Shown here: positions 21,801 through 31,420 of the stretch, in pieces
How positions within the stretch are numbered: position 1 is the stretch's first letter
How the letters are laid out: each line of letters starts with the position of its first letter
NCBI GenBank assembly: GCA_948474755.1
Contig: CAOLHI010000058.1
Coordinates: 62,001-126,000, forward strand
Direction: 5' to 3'
DNA: 64,000 nucleotides
Origin: Ctenosaura bakeri
Taxonomy: Eukaryota; Chordata; Lepidosauria; Squamata; Iguanidae
Position numbers and translations under genes: made by a program
The notes under the pieces: generated by a model
What the model was told of the DNA's origin: nothing
Seen by the model: only the letters and a program-made list of their open reading frames with translations
The model's database searches: none

Positions 21801-22770
21801 GTTCCGCTACAGGTCGGAGATAGAGTGTGGCTGTCCACCCGCTACCTCCCCTCCGCTCGCCCAAACTGGAAGTTAGACGCCCGCTTCATCGGCCCCTTCA
21901 CCATCACGGCCCAGGTCAACCCTGCCGCCTTCCGCCTGCAGCTTCCACGATCGCTCTGGATCCACCCCGTGTTCCACCGTTCGCTGCTCCAACTGGCAAC
22001 GGGGGTGCGGCCCGACGCCGGACCGGGTACGCCCCCCTGTCACAGTCGACGGACAGGAGGAGTACGAGGTGGCTGATATTCTGGACTCCCGCCGCCGCCG
22101 CGGCCGTCTCCAGTACCTGGTCGACTGGTGCAGCCACGGTCCAGAGGAGCGGTCCTGGGAAGATGCCGCCGACGTCCACGCGCCCCAGCTGGTGCTGGCC
22201 TTCCACCGCCACTATCCCGCCAAGCCCCGGCCGCCCAGGGGGAGGAGCGGCCCTGGGGAGGGGAGTGATGTCGGGACCTCCGCGGCCCCAGACGCAGCAC
22301 CCGAGGAGGAGGACGATCCGGTCTCCTTGCGAGTAATGGCGGCGGATCCAGTCTCCTCGCGAGTAGCGGCGGAGGATCCGGTCTCCTCGCGAGTAGCGGC
22401 GGAGGATCCGGTCTCCTCACGAGTAGCGGCGGAGGCCTCCGGCGCCGGGAACAGCTGCCCGGACGCCGTCGAGGCCACCGCCGCCGCAGAGGAGGCTATG
22501 GAGCCACCTGCCGTTACGGGAGGTCGTCCCGAGCCTGCCTGCCCTGACACCACTGAAGACACCGACGGAGCCGGCGCTGCGGAAGAGAGTCGCCCGGAGG
22601 TCGCTGGGCTGCCGCTCACCCGCGGGCCCGATCCGGAGGAGCCTGACGGCCTCCCTCCCACGTTCTCGCAGCGGCGGCAGTCCAAGGAGGCTGCCCGCCG
22701 CTCCCGCCGGTTGCTGGAGCGTCAGCGGCAGGCTGAGGGCTCGCAGCTGGCTAAGGACGCTCAGCTGTGA
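18840..22770 (+). pseudogene. Gypsy Pol polyprotein (PR-RT-RNase H-IN-chromodomain), broken
   Basis: Domains in order: aspartic protease with DSGTSNNF (Asp codon 18993); RT from about 19500 with LRLCNDYRALN and FTKLDLRGAYNLVRI; RNase H with TDAS, EKELLAV and TDHRNL; integrase with an H-H/CPVC zinc finger, catalytic MDFVMELP, VVTDWGAQF and TDGQTERTN (D, D, E all present); then a GPF/Y-like segment (FIGPFTI) and a chromodomain ([20 protein letters not shown]). Breaks: TAA at 19200-19202 after the protease; TGA at 20424-20426 inside RNase H; a one-base frame slip at the run of six Cs at 22032-22037. The RT active site reads YLDN instead of YLDD (AAT at 19941-19943), removing a metal-binding Asp. 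The chromodomain has WCSHG where relatives have W-x-G-Y-G, losing an aromatic cage position. The last frame runs through the LTR boundary to a stop at 22768-22770. Confidence 0.93.
22255..22268 (+). other. Polypurine tract of the Gypsy element
   Basis: GGGGAGGGGAGTGA directly precedes the TGTCGGG of the 3' LTR, where plus-strand DNA synthesis would be primed. A second purine run lies at 22238-22250. Confidence 0.8.
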
Positions 22771-23180
22771 GCCCGGCTGAGGGCTCCCAGTCGTGCAGCA
22801 GCTTCAGGATTGGCCGGCGCCAGGCTCCTACTTTAGAGCCAGAGGGAGCCAAGTTCAGCACGGAGCAACAACCAACGGCTCTCCGTGTGTTGCCCGTCAG
22901 TGCTGCTGCCTTGTTCCTGCCTTGTTCCTGCTTTGCTCCTGCCTGTCTTGCCCCTGCTGCGGTCCCGCCTCGTTCCTGCCGAGACTCTGCTCGGAAGCCT
23001 TGCCAGCCAGCTTAACCCCTCGTTGCCCGGGTGAGGAAAACCCATTCTTTTCGTTCCTGTTTACTGCCTGAAGTAAGGCTTGCTTTAGTTTTGCGGTGAC
23101 TCTGCTGGCTGAGGCTTCCGGGACGCCAGCCTCAGCCTGAGCCAGATCCGAGCCTGCCCGGCCCCACCCAGCCGCTGACA
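22269..23180 (+). repeat. 3' LTR of the Gypsy element
   Basis: 912 bp, TGTCGGGACC to GCTGACA, with four 30-bp units at 22312-22431. The 24-bp length difference from the 5' LTR is fully explained by one extra 30-bp unit and one 6-bp loss. Most substitutions are C/T or G/A, as expected from CpG decay. Confidence 0.95.
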
Positions 23181-23234
23181 ATTTATGACCTGGATTGGTC
23201 AAGTTTCTAGATCATGTGGATCCCTGCTTCAGTT

Positions 23235-23480
23235 CAGGGGTGCAAAAAATATTCACAGATTTTCTTGATTTCAACAAGAAAACCTGCATCAAAATGTAGG
23301 AAAAATATGTAGTTAACAAGTTGGTCAAATGTACTAAATTTTGTGCTCTCTCACACACAGATCCTGTGAGGGGAGGGAAACATTTTTAACTATTAAAATT
23401 TTGTAGAGAATCATCGCAAGTATCCAAAAACTCTCATAATCTCACCAGTAAAGGGGGGATAATTGTTTGTTCTTCCATAT
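23235..23480. repeat. Possible diverged interspersed repeat copy
   Basis: GGGGTGCAAAAAATATTCAC at the start and CTCATAATCTCACC near the end resemble parts of the T/A-rich sequence at 51060-51345 (reverse orientation) and 31118 on. Resemblance is partial. Confidence 0.35.
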
Positions 23481-23884
23481 GAGAATGAAATAAGCATCCT
23501 TACTTTGGACCTGCTGAACAAATATGTTGCTGGCAGTCATCAAGGCTAGTGGTGTTGTATGTTAAAGGGAGCAAAGCCAGCAACTTCAGCCTTACTGAGT
23601 CCTTCTTGAAATAATTGGCATCTGAGCTATGAAAGTCTAACATAGACTGGTAATTCCATTGATTTTGATCATGAGAAAAAAAAAGAAAGAGAAGGAGAAA
23701 GGGTGGGATATAGAGTTAAAAGTCAGCTTTTCCTAAGGAGTTTACAATCTGAATTCAAACAGGTGGAAAGGAAATGCCTTCCTTCCACCTCTCACTGAAG
23801 CCACTGCTATAGACATGGAAACCTATGGTCAGAAGTTAGAAAAACTATAGTATTGAGTGTAGTTTATGTGAACTGGATCTTGCA

Positions 23885-23965
23885 AAAGTTCCTTTTTTGG
23901 ACTACGCCTTCCAGAATTAACATGCAGCACTGTCAATGAACATAGTGGCTTGAGATTCTAGGAGT
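23885..23965. mobile_element. Palindromic hAT-like MITE remnant
   Basis: GGACTACGCCTTCCAGAAT and ATTCTAGGAGTTATAGTCT are imperfect inverted repeats around a short loop. The pattern is the widespread reptile palindrome built on GGACTACAACTCCCAGAA. No target duplication is visible. Confidence 0.55.
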
Positions 23966-24600
23966 TATAGTCTGAACAGGTAATGTTTACAACTTCTGGT
24001 GTCAACAGAGTGGGGATGAAGCTGGATAGTGAGAGATGGTGTATGAAAATCATGAATATGATGGAACAAGAAAATCAAAAACAAAAGGTTAGGAGAAGAA
24101 CAAGAACAGTCAAGGATGGGAGGAAGAATGAAGTACTCATCTCATGCCTCCATGCTTCCAATAAAATTATATTTTTTTGACTAGATTAGTTGAAATATAT
24201 GTTTGTTTTATGTTACATTACACCTCCCTAGATCAGATATTTCAGAAATATATCTCCAGTTATCTGATATGTTAACTGTTGGAACAAGGATGTAGATGTG
24301 AGAGAATTCAGCCACATGGGGAGAGGAGGGGAAATGCTTAAGTTGATTACAGTACTTGTGTGATGCACCATAAATGTTTCCATGGTGTTATTACATTGTG
24401 TATGTGGCTCTTGAGGGAAGATACCACATTAACCCTATTGATGTTCAGAAAAATAATGTCCTCACCAATGATGATCACTGTAGTTACTAATTCCTTGTCT
24501 TCCTAGTGAGGGATGGAAAGCTGCCCAGCAGGACAGGGAGTCAATCTGTATCAAGTAGGATTAACAACTTAGCAGTGTTTGCTTGCTTGCTAGTTTGTTT

Positions 24601-24655
24601 CTTGTTTTTATACCCTGCCTCTTAGCCAAAAAGGCTGCCAGAGCAGTTTACAAAT
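24601..24655 (-). mobile_element. LINE 3'-end fragment
   Basis: TTTTTATACCCTGCCTCTTAG followed by GGCTGCCAGAGCAGTTTACAA is the reverse complement of the GGCGGGTATAAA-type 3' end of L2/CR1-group LINEs. Only the tail is recognisable. Confidence 0.5.
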
Positions 24656-24756
24656 GGTTACTTTTAGAGTTCCCTTCTCTCACGCTCTGAAGAAACAACA
24701 TGAAATGAAAGGAAAAGGGGATAGCAGTGGGAGAGATGATTTAGTCCACATATACT

Positions 24757-24962
24757 GGCTGCTGTTCTTTTCCTCAGAGACCACAACAGTGGTAGTTAAT
24801 ACGGAGAGAGAACCTCTCACCAGCCACTAGGACCAAGACATGATGTACTGTGCCTGGCTGCTGTTCTTTCCCTGCAATAATGGCAGTTGGTATGGGTAGA
24901 GGCTGCTGGGTAGAGTTGGTATGCATAGAGGCTGCTCACCAGCTGCTGGGACCAAAGCAAGA
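24757..24962 (+). repeat. Diverged tandem duplication, two units of about 90-110 bp
   Basis: Both units start CTGGCTGCTGTTCTTT and end near CTCACCAGC(C/T)(A/G)CT(A/G)GGACCAA. The second carries a small extra internal repeat (GAGGCTGCTGGGTAGAGTTG). It is probably local slippage or unequal exchange. Confidence 0.7.
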
Positions 24963-26890
24963 TGGATCTATGAGCAGTATCCCATTCCCAGGGATTTCAG
25001 GATGAAAAGATCAGACCAGGAGATGGATTCTTGGGATCTCACAGAGCTGGCTATCATTGTAGTATAATGAAATGGATCCATGTAATGTTATAGAGACTGG
25101 ACAGTCAATTTATGGAACTTCTTCTCAAGTTGTTCCTTTGCCAGCTGATTGAGGAAATGGCTATGTGGGTAATCTAGGTATATAGGCTCAGAAATTTGAG
25201 TAAAACTGGGTTAATAAGGCAAGACTAACTGGAGTACTGTGAATATATACCTACATGCAGACTCATGCAGAATTTTTCCCAAATCTATCACTGCTGCTAG
25301 GTCTTATAGGTTCACCACTGGCCTTCAGGGAGCTCCCCATACCCAACAAAAGGAGATGATGAAGGTAGAGTGTATACTGTTACAGATACCCTTCTGATTC
25401 ACCTGTCCTAAACATCAGTGGATTTCTGATTTGTTTGCATGAATGTTCCTCTTGAGTATAGTTCAAGAAAGGAAGGCTTCATTCTATCAAATATTAGCCA
25501 TACCTTCTAGGAATGATTTCTATTCCATCTCATTGTTGCCTCTCTTGCTGTACGGGGGCGGGGGGAGATGGATTGTCGGGGTTTTGCAATGGGGGAGGAG
25601 AACCACATAGCACATGCTAGCTGAGATCCTATATCATGCTCGTGTTACGTAAATTTATACTTGCAGATTTATGTGGTGGTTGTATTATGCTACATTCTGT
25701 TTGTGTATCTGTCAACGTACTTGCTTATTCTGCTCTTGTGAAATTTGGAACGTACAATGTCTGTCTGCACAAGCTTACTGAATCGTTGAACTTTGTGAAG
25801 ACACTGACAATTCTGCACTAACTGAGAATGTGCAACTACATGTGTAATGGTCACATTTGGGAAACTTCACTTACACAACCATGCACTGAATATGGTCATT
25901 ATATAATGGCTGAAAAAGCAAAAATGTGTGTGTAAGGTAACGTTATTTATGCCTATGACAACAACAGGATTACAAGTACTAGATTCCCAGACTTGCCAGG
26001 TAATATGCCTTCTAAGATTTTGTCTTGTGTGTATGTCAAGGTCCAAAAAGTCCATTAATTCCTGTAAATACTGGAAGCAGCAGTGAGATCAGCGTGCTTT
26101 GAAGAGGTATCTTCTTTTCTGGAGCTGGATACCAGCTTGTCCTAACGTGCAAGAAGGTGCCAATGAAATGAGATCAATCTGTTCCTTTTGGGTCCATCAC
26201 ACAAACACTTGAAATTATGCCTACTATCCAGAAACAGGAAAGTGGCCCCTGTACCAAAGCAATAATATGTGAATCAAACATAAGATTCGCAGACTAGTAC
26301 AGAATAGTATCTACTACAATATCAGGATATATCGTTGCATGCAAAACAAGATAAGTTTCAATCCCCACAATCTCATTTGCTGGGAAAGATCTCTGTAATC
26401 AGGCACCTTAAATTATTTGTTTATTTTTTAAAAAAATAACTCAGAAGCTTATGGTCACTCTAGAAAACTAAAGTGGTATAAATTTGCAGGAAGAAAAATG
26501 TCAGCAGTGTAGACAGTCCAGACTGCAATATACTTTTCTGGCAACATTAAGTTGGATAGTGTCTATATCTACACTCAGCAATATGTCTTCGGTGTAAAAA
26601 TTCCACATATGGCTTCAGGTTAGCTGAAAATATCAACTTTCTTTAGGCAGTTATCCCTTCTCTTGTGCTAAATTCTTTTGAAGTGCCTTTGCTGCTTCAG
26701 TCTACCACCAGTGCAGGAGTAATTTGATGTTATTGTCAAAGACACCAAATAAAAGCTGTGCTCATCTGTTCACTGGAGATTTGATCTCTGACAACCTTGT
26801 GTTGATTCACCTTAAAAATCTCATCTCTTATGTGTGCTCCCTCTCATGATAGTCTCTGGGTGGAACTGCTTTAAAAAGGAAAGGGAAGGA

Positions 26891-26957
26891 AAGAAGAGAA
26901 GAGAAGAGAAGAGAAGAGAAGAGAAGAGAAGAGAAGAGAAGAGAAGAGAAGAGAAGA
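26891..26957 (+). repeat. (AAGAG)n microsatellite
   Basis: About 13 uninterrupted GAAGA-type pentamers, all purine on this strand. Confidence 0.95.
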
Positions 26958-27119
26958 ATCAATGGGTGGTTACTTTTCTGATTTCTGAAGAATGGTTGTA
27001 AGATATGAGGGAAGCAATGGATGTAATGAATATAAATATATGTATAAATAGATAAATATAAAAAAATATAAACAGGCTCTTCAGGTCTTCACATTTGTTT
27101 CCTTTCACTTTCTTCACAG

Positions 27120-27230
27120 GATCCATTTAAAAACAACAGAATGTTCAATAGGCTGATACAAGGATTAGAAAGGCAATTCACTAGACTTGGTGACCTTGAT
27201 GACCTTTTGAGAGAAAATGTGCACCTTGCT
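27120..27230 (+). CDS. Candidate 111-bp internal exon of an unidentified plus-strand gene
   Basis: A strong acceptor with a long pyrimidine tract (TTTGTTTCCTTTCACTTTCTTCACAG) ends at 27119. A donor, CTTGCT|GTAAGC, starts at 27231. The 111 bp between them are exactly 37 codons with both boundaries in phase 0. They encode a helix-prone peptide with MFNRLIQGLERQF followed by LGDLDDLLRENVHLA. Amphipathic leucine spacing and balanced charge look like real protein rather than a chance frame. I do not recognise the gene. No neighbouring exon on this strand is evident, consistent with very long introns. Confidence 0.6.
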
Positions 27231-27394
27231 GTAAGCATTTGGGAAAACTTCCAGGAATTTCAAAGAACCAAAATGTGCTCAAAACCATATATATGTTTTA
27301 TGCATATATACTTGATCAATTTTTTAAAAAAGGAAACATGCTTTCAAGGGAGAAAGATGCCTAAAATAGGTAGTGTATGGAAATAAGTGCACAT

Positions 27395-27530
27395 ATGTTC
27401 AAATATTTCAAAGCAGAAAAGTCAAAACCGTGCAGCATCATATAAAAAAGGATGGGATGAAAATACTGTGGGATTGGAGACAACTCAATAAAAGGAAAGT
27501 CAAATTTTCACATCCCTAGTTACAATTTAG
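27395..27530 (-). repeat. Possible interspersed repeat fragment
   Basis: TTTTCACATCCCTAG at its right end is the reverse of the CTAGGGATGTGAAAA start seen in many reptile repeats. The rest is too short to classify. Confidence 0.3.
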
Positions 27531-28253
27531 TTTACTTATGAATAGAGCTGTGAAATAACTTAGTTTATTCCTTAAGTTCTAACTTTAATTGATTTTCCCC
27601 TAATAAGGCTTAACTCACCAGATTCCCTGATGAATGTCAAAGTAAATATTACACCTTAACAATATAATTGTTTAAGGGTTTAGAATGTGTTACTGTTGGC
27701 AGTACCCCCTTGCCATATTCAATAAAACAGTAACACCTTGGAAAAACAGTAGTAAGGATGGAAGGAAATGCATAACCTGCCTACTGTTTCATAGTTGTCT
27801 TGAGAAGAAGGGAGATAGAGGGAGATAGACAAAGAAACCACTGGAATCAAGTAGCAGAAGAAGATCTGAGAAGTAGTTAAAACAGCTTAGATCGAGAAGT
27901 AGTTGAAGAAGAAAAAGGAAGAAGTCCTGGCTTGAAATGGAGGGATTGAATAGAAGGTGGATGGGAAGGTTTTGGGCTACTTAAGCTCAGGCAGCAATGG
28001 CCCTTTCTGAATGTCAGCAGTTTTAGGCTGGTGTTTATCACCTCCACCTATTTTCCTATATGGACAGTTTTATTAAGAGATGTGAGTTCTGTTCTTTCAC
28101 TTCTCCTCTTCTATTGGTTTTGTTCCTGTTCCTATTGCATATTATTGTATATGAGGGGTGAGGTTCAATTAACCCCTTTGTAATCCTTTAGTTTGTTAAT
28201 TATTTCTCGCAAAATGCTAGCACTTGGATAATTAAGCAGATCCTTTCCCCTTT

Positions 28254-29500
28254 TTTGTTGTTAACTGTTGTCAAGCTGACTTCCACTTATGATGATACTA
28301 TGAAAGATGGACCTCCAAGTCACTCTATCATCAACAGCCCTGTTGAGGTCCTGCATATCCTGGCTTCCCTGATTGAGTCTCTCCACTTGTAATGTGGTCT
28401 TTCTCTTTTCCTTTGCCTAATAGCTTACCAAGTATTATTGTCTTTTCTAGTGAGTTATGTCTTCTCAAAATAGGTCCAAAGGATGACAGATTCAAATAGG
28501 CCCAAAGTATGACAGCCTCATGGCTTCTAAAGAAAGTTTATGCTTGATTTGCTCTAGCACCCATCTATTTGTCTTTGGAACAGCCCGCAGTATCAAAAAT
28601 CTCCTCTCCAGCACCACATTTCAAATGATTTTATTTTCTTCCTATCGGCATTTTTTTCCCTGTCCAGATTTCACAACCATACTTAGAAATTAGAAAGGCA
28701 GTGACACTGACAGTCCTATCTTTAGTATTCTATGTTATATTACTACTTTTCAGGATTTGTCTAGTTCCTACATAGCTGCCCTTCCAAGTCCTAGTCTTCT
28801 GAATTCTTGGCTGCAGTCTCCATTCTGATTAATGACTGAGGTCCTTTCTGCACCTTACCTTATATTGTCATCTTCCGGTGGCAATCCTGGCAGCAGCTCT
28901 GCTGGGACGGGAGTGTGACAGGAACACTCCCCTCTGCATCAGCTGGCTCCCAGTCAAAAGAAACACCATGGACATGCCTCTTCCTTCTGCAGCACAGTTG
29001 GGCACTTTCCCAGGCTGCACTAGGGCAGGAAGAACCTCCATCATGCTTCTGGCATTTCCTCAGGCCAGATAAGTGTGGGATGGTTGCACAATCACAGATC
29101 ATTGATGGGGAAAACCCATCAATTTTTTGATCCACAGTCATGCCACCTTGTGACAGGAGAAGAATGAGACCATGACAACATCATGCAGAAGCATTGTCAT
29201 GGTCCCAGTTCTCTCCCATCACCATTCTGGGATGGGAGGCTCTGCACAAAGAGCCTCTGCCAAGGTATGAAAAATCCTGAACTATTTCAACATCTTCATT
29301 GACTACTTTAAAGTTATGTAAATCATATGTACTAATTATTTTTGCTTTCTTAATGTCCAACTGTAAACTTGCCTTTGCACTTCCTTCCTTGACTTTCTTC
29401 AGCAATCATTCCAAATTTTTACTGTTTTCTTCTAGTAGTACAGTGTTGTCTGCATATCTTAAATTGTGGACGTTTCTTCAAGAATCAGAGAAGTGCCTGG
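28254..29500 (-). mobile_element. BovB/RTE-type LINE 3' half, split by a MITE
   Basis: Two blocks, 28254-28838 and 29257-29500, read on the minus strand as one LINE. The upstream block gives the end of RT: IRYADNTVLLEENSKNLE, then KKVKEGSAKASLQLDIKKAK and DVEIVQDFSYLG. The downstream block continues VINQNGDCSQE, then degenerate RT-to-C-terminus sequence ending RAVDDRVTWRS and an AAC-rich tail (28254-28270). The order and wording match BovB/RTE proteins, whose C-terminus follows the same plan. The RT motif is YADN instead of YADD, and a stop replaces the expected W in the segment after it. The 5' part is missing, as is usual for LINEs. Confidence 0.8.
28839..29256. mobile_element. Harbinger-like MITE, copy 5, inserted in the BovB LINE
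   Basis: Ends AGGTCCTTTCTGCACC and GTGCAAAGAGCCT-like sequence on the right (reverse complement AGGCTCTTTGTGCAGA) are imperfect inverted repeats. CTG flanks both sides (28836-28838 and 29257-29259). The LINE frame resumes directly across it, so the insertion point is fixed by the host element. The duplication is CTG rather than TWA, which is atypical; the boundary could be shifted by one base. Confidence 0.72.
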
Positions 29501-30672
29501 CTATTTTCCCATAGTGAGATGCAAAATAATGACATCAGCACTGAAATCCACTGGAGTCTCAGCATTGCTGTAATCAACACGTGCTTGGCTATAGGAACGC
29601 AGCCAAACACTTCTCTAATCCTGTCTGTTCATCACAAAATGTGAACTGGCCATGTAGGGGTGGCTATAGGGGCCTTACAGCAAGTAAATTAGGTTTACAG
29701 CTGAAAGTAGTCTAGGTCTGCATGTGGATATTTGTGCAGGGACATTGGATTGAATCCAACAAAAGAATTCCCTACCCTTCCCCTGTCCCATCTTTTTGAT
29801 GGGTTTTAACTGCTCAGTACAGCACAGTAAAGCACTATGTGTACGGCTACACCATGAAAGTTTTCCAGGTGGGTATTTCAGATTTGCTTAGTGCGTACTT
29901 CTTTGGAAGCAGATTTAGAAAGGCAGCACCCATGATATTTTTCTACTTTAGAGACAGCCACTTTTCCTCTCAACAATGAATGGAAAGCAACATCCATGGA
30001 TGTGTAAAGGGGAGGGTGGCAAGGGTATGGATTTGTGCAAAAATGCAGGGGGATCAGAAAAGGAGTATGGCTTTCAGAGCCAGCAAAGTTACACTCTCTG
30101 TTTTTTGCAGGGGGACACACACATTAAAAATAATTAATGAATGGCGTGGTCACTAGTGGAGTCACACAGTGAAAGCTAAGGAAATATTTAGAGAAATTTG
30201 TCTAAGGGTGAAAAGTAGGATGGAATACAACAATGTGGTCAGAATATGAAATATACACTGGAAAAATGTGGAAGCATCTGGTTTTTCTCTGTGAAACAAT
30301 AAGGAACAAAAAGCCACCCAAAGAAGATAACAGCACTGCAGACCTACCAGCTCTGTGCTTCAAACTGTATAATTAATTTCCCCTGGATATCAGACAAATT
30401 GTTCTAGCAAGATGTATATTCTTTCTTCATCTGGAACACAAGGTTGCATTCTTTTCCTTGAAAAGAAAGAAATGTTTCACCTTTAATTGAAGGGAGAAAT
30501 ATAATCTGAACAAAGCAAACCTGCACTTGATAATTCCCTGATGAACTCTGCACACTTTAGTATTTTATTTTATTTTTAGAAAAGTTACAAAGCAACATAA
30601 ATGTAAGACATTTTCAGATTTTTTTTTTAAAACGTTGCCCTTAAATTTATGGCTACAAATGTAGGGTTGGGT
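29501..30672. other. Non-coding DNA, nothing recognised
   Basis: No motif-bearing frames, no palindromes and no simple repeats of note. Confidence 0.45.
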
Positions 30673-30675
30673 TTA

Positions 30676-31047
30676 GACTTTCACACAGCATTTTTGATGC
30701 AAAAGGACCCCTTGAGCATTGCGCAAATGTGAGGAGCAGTCCACACAACACACTCACATTTGTGCGACACTCCAGGGCCTGACACGGACTGCGCTCGCAT
30801 TTTTTCATTTTCAGCTTGAAGCCAAAAATGTGGCATGGTTGCGCATCGCTACAAGGCCCTGCACGCACTTACCTTGCATGTGGAGCCTCAGGAGCTGGGC
30901 CGATCGCACTTCCTGTCTCAGTGCTCTCGCGCAAGCAGGAAGCTTGTGAGAAGCTGAAGAAGCAGGGAAGCGAGAGCCTCTGTCCAGAGGCTGCTTGCGC
31001 GAGCACCACACCCCAGCATCAAAAATGGGTGAGTTGCGGAAAGGGTC
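30676..31047. mobile_element. Harbinger-like MITE, copy 3 (TTA duplication)
   Basis: Flanked by TTA at 30673-30675 and 31048-31050. Ends GACTTTCACACAGCA and TTGCGGAAAGGGTC are inverted repeats. It shares GTGAGGAGCAGTCCACACAA and long further stretches with copy 2. Confidence 0.85.
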
Positions 31048-31129
31048 TTAGTCACAGTTAGTAGCTGCATGTAATTCTATGAGGTTTTCATTGTGAGAGT
31101 AGCCCAACATTTGGCCAGGTATTAGAGAT

Positions 31130-31420
31130 GCAAAGAATATTTTTTTAAAAAGAAAAGTTTGAAAAATTTGTAAAAAACTTATGTTATTTGAGTGTCAAGA
31201 AACCCTGATGATAGGAATCCTTGACTGCCAAGAATCTTCATAGTTTGGGATTTATTCTGTGCTAAATCTGCACATGATTGATCTTCTCAGAAAATAGCAT
31301 TTTCTTCAGGAAACATCTTTTTCTGCACACACACAAAACATTTCTGTGCAGCAAAGAAACATTTTTTTCCTTCACAGAAAAAGCTATTTCCTGCACAACA
31401 AATGCTGTAAGTGGGTATTT
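31130..31420 (+). repeat. Unclassified interspersed repeat, longest copy
   Basis: Starts in an A/T-rich run after GAGATGCAAAGAATA, then CCCTGATGATAGGAATCCTTG and AAGAATCTTCATAG. A tract follows in which TGCACA, CAGAAAA and TTTCTTCAGGAAA motifs repeat. The core aligns with 5740-5800 and, reversed, with 13180-13260. No terminal repeats or coding region are visible. It could be a non-autonomous DNA element or part of a larger one. Confidence 0.55.

Larger units (their letters stand above)
16983..23180 (+). mobile_element. Full-length Sushi-type (chromodomain) Ty3/Gypsy LTR retrotransposon
   Basis: A 6.2-kb GC-rich element in AT-rich DNA. It has two LTRs (16983-17870 and 22269-23180) that start TGTC and end GACA. 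The flanks are ATTGA and ATTTA, a 5-bp target duplication with one change. Order inside: gag, then protease, RT, RNase H, integrase and chromodomain, which is the Metaviridae order. A polypurine tract precedes the 3' LTR. The Gag-to-Pol step is a -1 shift at a GGGAAAC site. I count about 19 substitutions between the LTRs by eye (about 2 %), so insertion is fairly recent. Pol carries two stops, one frameshift and a changed RT active site, so this copy is not autonomous. Sushi-type elements are the family from which PEG10 and RTL genes were domesticated in mammals. Confidence 0.96.
23181..28253. other. AT-rich DNA with small repeats and one candidate exon
   Basis: Holds the items listed separately between 23235 and 27530. 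I recognise no gene in the rest. The 25,300-26,850 block shows neither motif-bearing frames nor repeat structure. Confidence 0.45.

Noticed and set aside
18199..22420. Many long frames on other strands and phases of the Gypsy element
   Set aside because: High GC content removes stops. They overlap gag and pol and carry no family motifs.
26891..26957. Pentamer array as a possible CRISPR or satellite
   Set aside because: It is a simple AAGAG microsatellite without spacers; the genome is a vertebrate.
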